From Acidobacteriota bacterium (GTDB lineage: Bacteria > Acidobacteriota > Vicinamibacteria > Vicinamibacterales > UBA2999), in the NCBI GenBank assembly GCA_947465275.1, contig CANIAI010000133.1, positions 1-6,651 on the forward strand: a stretch of 6,651 nucleotides of DNA, read 5' to 3'. Of the stretch, positions 1 through 5,549 are shown one piece after another. The first letter of the stretch is position 1, and every line of letters begins with the position of its first letter. A program made the translations under genes and the position numbers. The notes under the pieces were generated by a model. It was not told the origin of the DNA, made no database searches, and was given only the letters and a program-made list of their open reading frames with translations.

Positions 1-403
1 CGGCCGCGACGATGGCACCGTTACCGCTGACGTGATCCGCGTCGCTGGTCGTGTTCACGAGAATCTGGAGCGGCTTCGCGCTCACCGAGCGGATGGCCGC
101 CAGGAGGTTGGCGGTCTGCCCCTGTGCCCCGGAGTCGATCACCACGATTCCTTCGTCACCGACCTGAATGGTGACGTTGGCGCCGCCGCCCATCAGGGCG
201 TAGACCTGCTTGCGGACCGGCAGCACCTCGATGCCCTGCACCTTCACCGCGGGACGCCACGGCTCGGACAGCGCACGCGCGATGGCGCCCTGCTGTGCCC
301 CGAGGGTCGCGACACCGACGGTGAGCGCGGCGCCAAGCGCCGACGCGACGACGACAGCCGGAAGGACGGACCGGGTGCCCGTCACACGTGTCTGCGCGGC
401 CAT
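1..403 (-). CDS. Metallo-beta-lactamase-fold protein with altered metal motif, N-terminal part
   Basis: The first 134 residues are in the window; the C-terminal part lies beyond its left edge. After a likely signal peptide or membrane anchor (hydrophobic about residues 13-36) comes the typical start of an MBL-fold domain: a VYALMGGGANVTIQVGDEG-type strand pair near 68-85, then VVIDSGA (87-93) and a helix. The loop that normally reads NTHxHxDHxxGN here reads NTTSDADHVSGN (117-128). The Asp-His pair (D123, H124) is kept, but the two zinc-binding histidines are Thr119 and Asp121. Such proteins are usually secreted hydrolases; with this change metal binding and catalysis are uncertain. Two adjacent ATG codons (406 and 403) are possible starts. 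The one at 403 lies 6 nt from GGGAGG, so it is preferred over 406 (3 nt). The start overlaps the stop codon of the upstream gene (TGATG), implying translational coupling. Fold assignment is fairly sure; substrate is unknown. Confidence 0.82.
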   Translation of the reverse strand, partial: MAAQTRVTGTRSVLPAVVVASALGAALTVGVATLGAQQGAIARALSEPWRPAVKVQGIEVLPVRKQVYALMGGGANVTIQVGDEGIVVIDSGAQGQTANLLAAIRSVSAKPLQILVNTTSDADHVSGNGAIVAA

Positions 404-1335
404 CATCGACCTCCCTGCCGTGCCGGCGCCGCAGCCGGGGCGGCGGTCTGCCCTGACGCCTGCGCCGCCGCCACCAGCTGGCGCAGCCGCTGTTCGTATT
501 CCGGATAGATCGTCACCTTGCCGCCCATCGCCGCCTCGAGCGGAATGCCGAACTTCTTCGCGAAGCCGTCCGGCACCGTGCCGAACGGATAGTGCGGCAC
601 CTTGCCGCGCGGCCGGTCGGCGATCTCGTCGACCACCTCGAAGAGGAAGCGCTGGTCGGGAATGAGGTTGGAGCTGCGCACCCAGTGCGAGGTGCGGATG
701 AACGGCTCCTCGAGATAGTCGGGGTCGTCGATGATGGTGACGAGCTCGAGGTAGTCGCCGTGCCGGATGAAGTGCTCGGTCATCACGCCGTGCGTGCTGC
801 TGGCAACGCCGTTGCGCTGGATGACGCCGTACTTCATGTGGGTCGTCGTGATCGTCAGATGGTTCCCCTCGAACTTGCCGGTCGAGAAGCCGTCCCACGT
901 GTATTCCGCGTTCTCCGACGGATGCGGGCGGCCGTCCATCCAGATCACCCGATCGTCGCGGCCGAACACGCCTTCGACGGTGAAGGCCAGCAGCGACTGC
1001 GTGGCGTGGTTCATGACCTTGGTCACGCGCATGTTCGGGCCGGGCCCGCGCATGAAGTACTGCGCCGAGTGCGGCTTGGCCATCTGCTCGGGGAGCGACA
1101 GGATCGACGCGTCCCAGTGGTTGGCCTTCTGGCGAACGGCGGCGTTGATCGGCAGGCCGGTATAGTCGCCGAGTTCGGCGCCCGGGGCGCGGTGCGGCTG
1201 GTCTTCGTGGACGCGCGGGCTCCACTCGCCCGCGATATCGACCTGGGCGCGGGCCGGCGCGGCGGCGAGCAGCAGGCCCACCGCCACCAGCCCTCCGACG
1301 ACCGCGTGCATCACGCGTGGGTGCGGCAGCAACAT
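403..1335 (-). CDS. Secreted protein of unknown function
   Basis: A 310-aa protein with a clear signal peptide (hydrophobic core about residues 10-27, likely cleavage after ARA at 30) and a mature start QVDIAGEW. It resembles a family of secreted, functionally uncharacterised proteins I associate with Acidobacteriota; I do not know an activity for it. Visible landmarks are GDYTGLPINAA (57-66), IWMDGRPHP (131-139), a TWDGFSTGKFEG stretch (146-157), TEHFIRHGDYL (186-196) and DPDYLEEPFIRTSHW (204-218). The many conserved-looking Trp, His and Asp residues suggest a beta-rich fold, but I see no recognised catalytic motif. The tail (290-310) is low-complexity Ala/Gln/Pro. The start at 1335 was chosen because AGGAG lies 5 nt upstream and the signal peptide begins at once; the open frame continues to 2136, but that part is antisense to the hydrolase gene and reads as Arg-rich nonsense. 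Its stop overlaps the start of the MBL-fold gene, so the two probably act together. Confidence 0.87.
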   Translation of the reverse strand: MLLPHPRVMHAVVGGLVAVGLLLAAAPARAQVDIAGEWSPRVHEDQPHRAPGAELGDYTGLPINAAVRQKANHWDASILSLPEQMAKPHSAQYFMRGPGPNMRVTKVMNHATQSLLAFTVEGVFGRDDRVIWMDGRPHPSENAEYTWDGFSTGKFEGNHLTITTTHMKYGVIQRNGVASSTHGVMTEHFIRHGDYLELVTIIDDPDYLEEPFIRTSHWVRSSNLIPDQRFLFEVVDEIADRPRGKVPHYPFGTVPDGFAKKFGIPLEAAMGGKVTIYPEYEQRLRQLVAAAQASGQTAAPAAAPARQGGR

Positions 1336-1361
1336 GATGACTCCTGGTGTTGGACGAATCA

Positions 1362-1380
1362 GCGCCGGCTCGACCGGCGC
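1362..1380. repeat. Perfect inverted repeat in divergent promoter region
   Basis: GCGCCGG and CCGGCGC are perfectly complementary 7-bp arms around the 5-nt centre CTCGA. The element sits 26 bp upstream of the minus-strand start at 1335. In RNA it would be a stable hairpin in the leader of the unknown secreted protein; as DNA it could be an operator. In DNA this GC-rich such repeats also arise by chance. Confidence 0.35.
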
Positions 1381-1389
1381 CGGCGTGAT

Positions 1390-1417
1390 CTTGTACACGC
1401 GCGGGAGGGACGCGCAA
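1390..1417 (-). promoter_or_regulatory. Possible sigma70-type promoter for the minus-strand operon
   Basis: On the minus strand TTGCGC (1417-1412) and TACAAG (1395-1390) are separated by 16 nt. They match the TTGACA and TATAAT consensus at 3 of 6 and 4 of 6 positions. A transcript starting near 1383 would have a leader of about 48 nt carrying the AGGAG site at 1345-1341. Weak match; placed mainly by its position. Confidence 0.25.
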
Positions 1418-1478
1418 CCGTCGAATGAGCCCGGAACGTCGCAGTACGTCGCCATCGCCAGCGCGGCGGCCGTTCTGC

Positions 1479-1484
1479 TAGGCT
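1479..1484 (+). promoter_or_regulatory. -10-like box TAGGCT, extended, close to the hydrolase start
   Basis: TAGGCT is preceded by TGC, giving an extended -10 (TGnTAnnnT) pattern. Its last base is 8 positions before the A of the ATG at 1492, so transcription would start at or almost at the start codon. No Shine-Dalgarno site is seen before that ATG, which fits a leaderless mRNA. No convincing -35 box is visible 16-18 nt upstream. Confidence 0.4.
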
Positions 1485-1491
1485 TCGGGTC

Positions 1492-2199
1492 ATGCCGAGA
1501 CGCCTGCTCCCGCTGCTCGTCCTCTGCCTGCTGGCGGCGCTGCCTGCCCGACCGGCGAGGGCGGAGGTCGTCGAGAAGACCGGCACGTTCGCCGGTGCGA
1601 TGGTCACCTACCAGGTGGTGCTCCCAGCCGGGTACGACCCGGCGAAAGCCTATCCCGCTGTCGTCGTCTTCGCGGGTGGCGGCCAGACGCTCGAGGGGAC
1701 GCGGCGCATGGTCGAGAACACCTGGCGCAAGGAGGCCGAGCGCCGGGGGTTCCTGATCTTCGCGCCCGCCTCGCCCGATGCGCCCGACCAGATCTTCTAC
1801 GAGACCGCCGACCGCATCTTCCCGGAGTTCTTCGACCGGATGCTCGCCGACTACAAGGTGCAGGGGAAGCTGCACGTCGCGGGCCCCTCCAACGGCGGCA
1901 TCAGCGCGCTGCACGTCGCCGTCCGCTGGCCGCAGTACTTCGCGTCGGTCACCGGGTATCCCGGCATGTTCGACCGCAGCGACATTTCGCGCTCGGCGCC
2001 GCTCCGCAACATGTGCCTCTTTCTGCACGTCGGCTCGCTCGACTCGTACTGGGTGCAGATCATGACCGCCCAGGTGGCCGCCCTGAAGCAGCGCGACATG
2101 CAGGTGTCCTTCACCATCGAACCCAACCAGCCGCACGGCATCCGCACGCCCGACCTGCCGGTGCGCCTGTTCAACCAGATTCAGGGCTGCACGAAGTGA
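1492..2199 (+). CDS. Secreted alpha/beta hydrolase, esterase-like
   Basis: A 235-aa protein with a signal peptide (hydrophobic residues 5-19, likely cleavage after PARA at 24), so it acts in the periplasm or outside the cell. The mature part is an alpha/beta hydrolase of the esterase / polyhydroxybutyrate-depolymerase-like group. VVVFAGGGQ (57-65) is an HGGG-like oxyanion segment. GPSNGG (131-136) is the nucleophile elbow with Ser133. GSLDSYW (181-187) supplies a probable acid at Asp184, and NQPHGI (212-217) the probable His215. All three triad positions are present in the right order. The substrate, presumably an ester, cannot be told. It is the first gene of a plus-strand pair: its stop overlaps the GTG start of the aldo-keto reductase. 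No Shine-Dalgarno site precedes the ATG; the start is fixed by the signal peptide and the -10-like box just upstream. Confidence 0.87.
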   Translation: MPRRLLPLLVLCLLAALPARPARAEVVEKTGTFAGAMVTYQVVLPAGYDPAKAYPAVVVFAGGGQTLEGTRRMVENTWRKEAERRGFLIFAPASPDAPDQIFYETADRIFPEFFDRMLADYKVQGKLHVAGPSNGGISALHVAVRWPQYFASVTGYPGMFDRSDISRSAPLRNMCLFLHVGSLDSYWVQIMTAQVAALKQRDMQVSFTIEPNQPHGIRTPDLPVRLFNQIQGCTK

Positions 2200-3260
2200 C
2201 CACGCCCGCGCAGACCCGCCCGGTCGACCTCCGCCCGCTCGGCACGAGTCCCCTCCGCGTCCCGGCCATCTGCCTCGGGACGATGACCTTCGGCGAGCAG
2301 AACAGCGAGCCCGAGGCGCACGCGCAGCTCGACTACGCGTTCGAGCGCGGCCTCACCTTCATCGATGCCGCCGAGATGTATCCGGTGCCGGCACGCGAGG
2401 AGACGACCGGACGCACCGAGGCGTACATCGGCACGTGGCTGAAGACGAAGCGACGCGACCAGGTGACCATCGCGACGAAGATCGCCGGACCGGGGCGCGG
2501 CTGGACGTGGGTGCGCGGCGGTCCGAAGTCAGTCGACGCCGACAACATCCGCCAGGCGATCGAGGGGTCGCTGCGGAAGCTGCAGACCGACTACGTCGAC
2601 CTGTACCAGATCCACTGGCCCGCGCGCAGCGTGCCGACCTTCGGCGGCTACCAGTTCACGCCGGCTGCCGACGATCAGGTGACGCCGATTCGCGAACAGC
2701 TCGAGACGCTCGGCGCCCTCGTGCGCGAGGGGAAGGTGCGCGCCATCGGCCTCTCGAACGAGCACCCGTGGGGGCTGATGCAGTTCCTGCGGCTCGCCGA
2801 CGAACTCGGGCTGCCGCGGGTGGCGTCGGTGCAGAACGCCTACAACCTGCTGAACCGGACGCTCGATTTCAGCATGGCCGAGGTGCTGCACCGCGAGGGG
2901 GTCGGCCTGCTCGCCTACTCCCCGCTCGCGTTCGGCCACCTCACGGCGAAGTACGTGGAAGACCCGTCGGCCCAGGGACGCGCGAAGCTCTTCGCCGCGT
3001 TCGGCCAGCGCTACACCAAGCCGAATGTCGAACCGGCCGTGAAAGCGTACGCCGCCCTCGCGCGCGAGGCGGGGCTCACCCCGGCGCAGCTCGCGCTCTC
3101 GTGGGTGTTCCACCGCTGGTCGGTCACGAGCACCATCGTCGGCGCGACGTCAGTCGACCAGTTGAAGACGAACCTCGATGCGTGGGACGTGCGGCTGAGC
3201 GAGGACGTGCTCAAGCAGGTCGAGGCGATCCACCTGCGGTACACGAACCCGGCCCCCTGA
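2196..3260 (+). CDS. tas: NADP(H)-dependent aldo-keto reductase, Tas family
   Basis: A 354-aa cytoplasmic oxidoreductase that should reduce aldehydes or ketones with NADPH. It matches E. coli Tas over its whole length as I recall that sequence: LGTMTFGEQNSE (27-38), HAQLDYA (42-48), DAAEMYPVP (57-65), LQTDYVDLYQIHWP (129-142), LLNR (218-221), GATSVDQLKTN (316-326) and the ending YTNPAP (YTYPAP in E. coli). The family's catalytic tetrad is present as Asp57, Tyr62, Lys95 and His140. Length is usual for the family. The start is GTG at 2196, overlapping the hydrolase stop codon (GTGA) with only a weak ribosome site, so translation probably depends on the upstream gene. A further in-frame stretch back to 2013 is antisense-like noise within the hydrolase and is left out. 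E. coli tas was named for suppressing a tyrosine auxotroph, but the natural substrate is unclear. Confidence 0.93.
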   Translation: MTTPAQTRPVDLRPLGTSPLRVPAICLGTMTFGEQNSEPEAHAQLDYAFERGLTFIDAAEMYPVPAREETTGRTEAYIGTWLKTKRRDQVTIATKIAGPGRGWTWVRGGPKSVDADNIRQAIEGSLRKLQTDYVDLYQIHWPARSVPTFGGYQFTPAADDQVTPIREQLETLGALVREGKVRAIGLSNEHPWGLMQFLRLADELGLPRVASVQNAYNLLNRTLDFSMAEVLHREGVGLLAYSPLAFGHLTAKYVEDPSAQGRAKLFAAFGQRYTKPNVEPAVKAYAALAREAGLTPAQLALSWVFHRWSVTSTIVGATSVDQLKTNLDAWDVRLSEDVLKQVEAIHLRYTNPAP

Positions 3261-3273
3261 GGGTCAGGGGGCC
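3251..3273. terminator. Perfect hairpin between convergent genes, probable bidirectional terminator
   Basis: GGCCCCCTGA (3251-3260) and TCAGGGGGCC (3264-3273) form a perfect 10-bp stem with the 3-nt loop GGG. The stem includes the last codons and stop of the aldo-keto reductase, and lies 23 bp beyond the stop of the converging minus-strand gene. No T-run follows on either strand, so it is not a textbook intrinsic terminator; it may stop transcription weakly from both sides or protect the 3' ends of mRNAs. Confidence 0.6.
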
Positions 3274-3296
3274 GACTCCGTGCCGTCGGGGCGGGT

Positions 3297-3917
3297 TCAG
3301 CGCGTGCCGAGCCCGACCACCGCGCCGACCGTCGCGCGGGCCACGGGTATGGTGTCTGGCAGGAACATGAACCCGAGCCCCGTCCGCACGCCGAACCTGG
3401 GCGACACGCGGAAGGTGACGCCGCCGCCGGCCTGCAGCACCGGGTCACGGCTGGTCCATGTGTCTTCATGGCCGCCGACGCCCACGCGGTAGCTGCGCTC
3501 GGTGCCTTCCAGCTGATAGACGCCGGCCAGGATCTCGGCGAACGGCGAGAGGCGGCGGTGGCCCGACACGCGCACGCCGGCAAAGGCCGCCGTGTCGCGC
3601 CAGGAGTACTGCCACGTGCTCTGCCCGAATACCTCGCTGCTCTCGTCGCGTGTGTGGTCGATCTGCCCCACAACGGAGAAGTAGCGGCTGATCGGCAGCT
3701 CGATGTCGCCGGTCACGCCGCCCCACCCGCTCTCCGCGCCCCCGTCACCCGACGCCATGCCCACGAACCCGCCGCCGAGGATCACCCGCGGCGCCGCCTG
3801 GGTGAACGTCTGGCCCTGCGGCCTCTGGGTCTGTGCCTGCGCGGCAACCGTCCGCGCGCTTCCCGCCAGCACCGCCATCCCGAACAGCATCCCGCACACG
3901 ATGTGTCGCTGCGTCAT
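3297..3917 (-). CDS. Probable outer-membrane beta-barrel protein
   Basis: A 206-aa protein with a signal peptide (hydrophobic residues 7-19, probable cleavage near TVAA at 26) followed by a Gln/Thr-rich linker (27-40). The rest alternates hydrophobic and polar residues and is rich in Gly, as in small outer-membrane beta-barrels: VILGGGFVGMAS (45-56), GGVTGDIELP (66-75), YFSVVGQIDHT (79-89), TAAFAGVRVSG (109-119), SPFAEILAGVYQLEG (124-138), AGGGVTFRVSPRFGVRTGLGFMF (163-185) and a last strand ATVGAVVGLG (195-204). Alternate strands separated by turns such as SPRF fit an OmpA-like or generic outer-membrane barrel of about eight strands. It ends in Arg rather than the usual aromatic residue, which is atypical for barrel assembly. 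Start at 3917 is supported by AGAGGAGG 5 nt upstream. It is the last gene of a minus-strand cluster, 57 bp after the SRPBCC gene. Role unknown. Confidence 0.75.
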   Translation of the reverse strand: MTQRHIVCGMLFGMAVLAGSARTVAAQAQTQRPQGQTFTQAAPRVILGGGFVGMASGDGGAESGWGGVTGDIELPISRYFSVVGQIDHTRDESSEVFGQSTWQYSWRDTAAFAGVRVSGHRRLSPFAEILAGVYQLEGTERSYRVGVGGHEDTWTSRDPVLQAGGGVTFRVSPRFGVRTGLGFMFLPDTIPVARATVGAVVGLGTR

Positions 3918-3948
3918 GTCAGCCTCCTCTGCCCATCAAGGTGCAGGG

Positions 3949-3965
3949 GAGCGGGAAACCGGCTC
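3949..3965 (-). other. Small imperfect hairpin between two minus-strand genes
   Basis: GAGC and GCTC pair, continued by GG and CC across a single bulged base, around a short A-rich centre (T-rich on the transcribed minus strand). It lies between the SRPBCC stop and the ribosome site of the beta-barrel gene. It is short; a role in separating the two messages is only possible. Confidence 0.2.
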
Positions 3966-3974
3966 AGGCAGCCC

Positions 3975-4388
3975 CTAGCGGGTAGCGGTGACGTGCCGCG
4001 CGAAGTTGTCGAGAATCGACTGCCAGCCGGACCGCTGGAAGTCTTCGGGGTACGTATCTTCCGGATCGAACGTCACCGTGACGGTGACGCCCGACGGCGT
4101 CTCGGCGAAGTCGACGGTACAGCTGCGATCGCCGAACGCGTACGCCAGGTGCTGCTGCGGCACCACCTTCGTGTAGGTGCCGGCGAAGTCGAAGCCCATC
4201 GAGCCGTCCTTCGCCTCCATGCGCGACGAGAACTGACCGCCCTCTCGCAGGTCGACCGTCGCGGCGGTGGTGTGCCAGTCGGGAGAGGCCGCGTTCCACT
4301 GCATGATGTCGGCGGGGGTCGTGTAGGCGCGCCAGACCTCGGCGAGCGGGGCGGCAACGGTGGTCGACACGGTGATCGGGGACGGCAC
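3975..4388 (-). CDS. SRPBCC / AHSA1-type protein
   Basis: A 137-aa cytoplasmic protein of the START-like (SRPBCC) superfamily, AHSA1 (Hsp90 ATPase activator homologue 1-like) branch. Typical features are the opening strand ITVSTTVAAPLAEVWRAYT (5-23) with the ApleeVW helix, a following ADIMQWNAASPDW segment (26-38), the strand region with DLREGGQFSSRM (46-57), and the final helix GWQSILDNFARHV (121-133) that closes the ligand cavity. There is no signal peptide. Members bind hydrophobic ligands or act as small stress or regulatory partners; the ligand cannot be predicted and an Hsp90 role is unproven in bacteria. The start is GTG at 4388, with GGAG ending 7 nt before it inside AGGAGGAG (4403-4396). 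It lies 60 bp after the 84-aa unknown gene and 57 bp before the beta-barrel gene, so the three may be co-transcribed. Confidence 0.88.
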   Translation of the reverse strand: MPSPITVSTTVAAPLAEVWRAYTTPADIMQWNAASPDWHTTAATVDLREGGQFSSRMEAKDGSMGFDFAGTYTKVVPQQHLAYAFGDRSCTVDFAETPSGVTVTVTFDPEDTYPEDFQRSGWQSILDNFARHVTATR

Positions 4389-4448
4389 GATAGGGCTCCT
4401 CCTGGGGGACGCACGATTATGCGTCCGGCGGCCCGACGCGCGCGACCG

Positions 4449-4703
4449 CTAGTGGAGAATCGGGACGAGTTCGTACCGCCCGTCGACCCAGGCCAGCGCC
4501 CGGGTGCCGCGCCGCCGGGCTTCCCGCCAGGCGTAGGCGAACGCCGACGTGAGGTCGTCGCCGAACCCCGCCCGCTGGGCTGACCCGACCACCACCACCC
4601 GCACCGCCGAGCGCGACGCGCTGGCGCGGACCGGCTGGTCGGGTTCCACGATCACGTCGCCGTTGTGCGGTTCGAGCGTCGACTGCATCAGGTCGAGGGC
4701 CAT
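4449..4703 (-). CDS. Small protein of unknown function, 84 aa
   Basis: I do not recognise this protein. It has no signal peptide or membrane segment. The visible pattern is a strand GDVIVEPDQP (15-24), a strong hydrophobic strand AVRVVVVGSA (33-42), a helix DDLTSAFAYAWREARRRG (49-66), and a final strand pair ALAWVDGRYELVPIL (69-83), i.e. a small compact alpha/beta domain. The C-terminal helix is Arg-rich. The start at 4703 was chosen because GGGAGG (4715-4710) lies 6 nt upstream, the same spacing as at the MBL-fold gene. The open frame extends to 4841, but that part is rich in Arg, His, Cys and Pro and looks like non-coding leader. It is the first gene of a possible three-gene minus-strand unit and is divergent from the LamG-like gene. 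It is likely a real gene because of the good ribosome site and the plausible fold. Confidence 0.65.
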   Translation of the reverse strand: MALDLMQSTLEPHNGDVIVEPDQPVRASASRSAVRVVVVGSAQRAGFGDDLTSAFAYAWREARRRGTRALAWVDGRYELVPILH

Positions 4704-4709
4704 GCGGTT

Positions 4710-4715
4710 CCTCCC
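4710..4715 (-). promoter_or_regulatory. Shine-Dalgarno site GGGAGG deciding the 84-aa start
   Basis: GGGAGG on the minus strand lies 6 nt before the ATG at 4703. It decides between this start and the longer reading frame that begins at 4841, for which no comparable site was noted. Confidence 0.7.
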
Positions 4716-4856
4716 GTCAGTGGCGATTTCGACGCCCCGGGATGCCCGGTGGTCGGGCCGTTCGTGTCGCGTCCTGTCGCAGGCGGGCCTGGGGACGCCG
4801 CCAGCGTAGCGATCGCACCTGAAGCCCTCGTGAAGGTCCATCGCGGGGGGTTCCGC

Positions 4857-4862
4857 TAGAAT
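4857..4862 (+). promoter_or_regulatory. -10-like box TAGAAT before the LamG-like gene
   Basis: TAGAAT differs from TATAAT at one position and ends 9 nt before the GTG start at 4872. Transcription from it would begin about at 4869-4872, giving almost no leader. It has the same GCTAGnnT core and position as the box before the hydrolase. No clear -35 box is seen. AGGGG at 4864-4868 could be a weak ribosome site if transcription starts earlier. Confidence 0.45.
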
Positions 4863-4871
4863 GAGGGGCGC

Positions 4872-5543
4872 GTGTTCGTGTCACCGTCCCCGCTTCGCAC
4901 CGCCCTCGCCGCGCTCAGCCTGCCGATGCTCGTGGCCGGCGTCCTCGTCGTGAGCCCGGCGCTCCGCGCCGCCACCGGTCCCATCACCTTCACCGACTCG
5001 ACCATCGGGGCGCTGCCCGAGGGGTTCTTCACGGCGCCCGTGCGTCAGGCCAATGCCGGCAGCTGGCAGGTGCAGGGCTCTGGGACGAAGCGGCACCTCG
5101 CGCACCTGGCGGATCCGTCGGTGACGATGCGCGGGATGAGCGTGGCCATTGTGTCGGCCGCCGCCCCGAACGACGTGCGGGTCACCACGAAGCTGCGGGT
5201 CGTCGACGCCGACCGGGCCGCCGGCCTCGTGTGGCGCTTCCGCGACCAGAACACCTTCTACTTCGCGGCGATCGTCGGCCTGGATCAGACGCTCGGGCTC
5301 TTCCGGGTCACCGGCGGCAACCGCATCCAGCTCGACCGCGCCGAGCGCGTCGGCATCGACTGGGAGGCGTGGCACACGATGACGGTCACGCACCAGGGCG
5401 ATCAGATTCGCGTGACGCTCGACGGTATTGCGGTGCTGCAGGCCCGCGACACGACCCTGCCCGACGGCCGCGCGGGCGTCTGGTCGGCCGGCAACTCGAC
5501 GAGCTGGTTCGACGACGTCTCGGTCGACAGCCTCTCCGACTGA
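4872..5543 (+). CDS. Secreted LamG / concanavalin-A-like domain protein
   Basis: A 223-aa protein with a signal peptide (hydrophobic residues 11-29, likely cleavage near LRAA at 34). The mature part looks like a beta-sandwich of the concanavalin-A-like lectin/glucanase superfamily, close to LamG and DUF1080-type (3-keto-glycoside hydrolase-like) domains. Strand signatures are DVRVTTKLRVVDADRAAGLVWRF (101-123), NTFYFAAIVG (127-136), GLFRVTGGNRIQL (142-154), WEAWHTMTVTHQGDQIRVTLDGI (164-186), and the ending GRAGVWSAGNSTSWFDDVSV (199-218), which is typical of the family. I see no certain catalytic residues, so binding of a sugar or polymer is as likely as hydrolysis. GTG at 4872 is used as start; GTG at 4878 is an alternative that loses two residues. 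It ends 6 nt before the response regulator gene, so all three genes downstream of the promoter probably form one operon. Confidence 0.82.
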   Translation: MFVSPSPLRTALAALSLPMLVAGVLVVSPALRAATGPITFTDSTIGALPEGFFTAPVRQANAGSWQVQGSGTKRHLAHLADPSVTMRGMSVAIVSAAAPNDVRVTTKLRVVDADRAAGLVWRFRDQNTFYFAAIVGLDQTLGLFRVTGGNRIQLDRAERVGIDWEAWHTMTVTHQGDQIRVTLDGIAVLQARDTTLPDGRAGVWSAGNSTSWFDDVSVDSLSD

Positions 5544-5549
5544 ACGACG

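Noticed and set aside
1336..2136. Upstream extension of the minus-strand unknown secreted protein to 2136
   Set aside because: It is antisense to the hydrolase gene, gives Arg-, Asp- and His-rich sequence without structure, and would put the signal peptide in mid-protein. The start at 1335 has AGGAG at proper spacing.
4071..4089. 19-bp perfect palindrome with a single central base (CGTCACCGT-G-ACGGTGACG)
   Set aside because: It lies in the SRPBCC gene and is explained by alternating Val and Thr codons of the VTVTVT strand.
3468..4583. Long plus-strand open frame of 371 codons
   Set aside because: It lies opposite the beta-barrel and SRPBCC genes and reads as low-complexity Arg/Ala/Gly sequence, an effect of high GC content.
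4803..4808. Possible minus-strand -10 box TACGCT for the 84-aa gene
   Set aside because: It would give a leader of about 90 nt and has no clear -35 partner; too weak to list as a promoter.
4809..4816. GCGATCGC octamer, the same as the cyanobacterial HIP1 repeat
   Set aside because: A single copy in GC-rich DNA; nothing else suggests a cyanobacterium.
4861..4956. ATG at 4861, a possible short leader peptide or alternative start
   Set aside because: It is out of frame with the LamG-like gene, overlaps the -10-like box, has no ribosome site, and gives a Cys/Pro/Arg-rich 31-codon frame.
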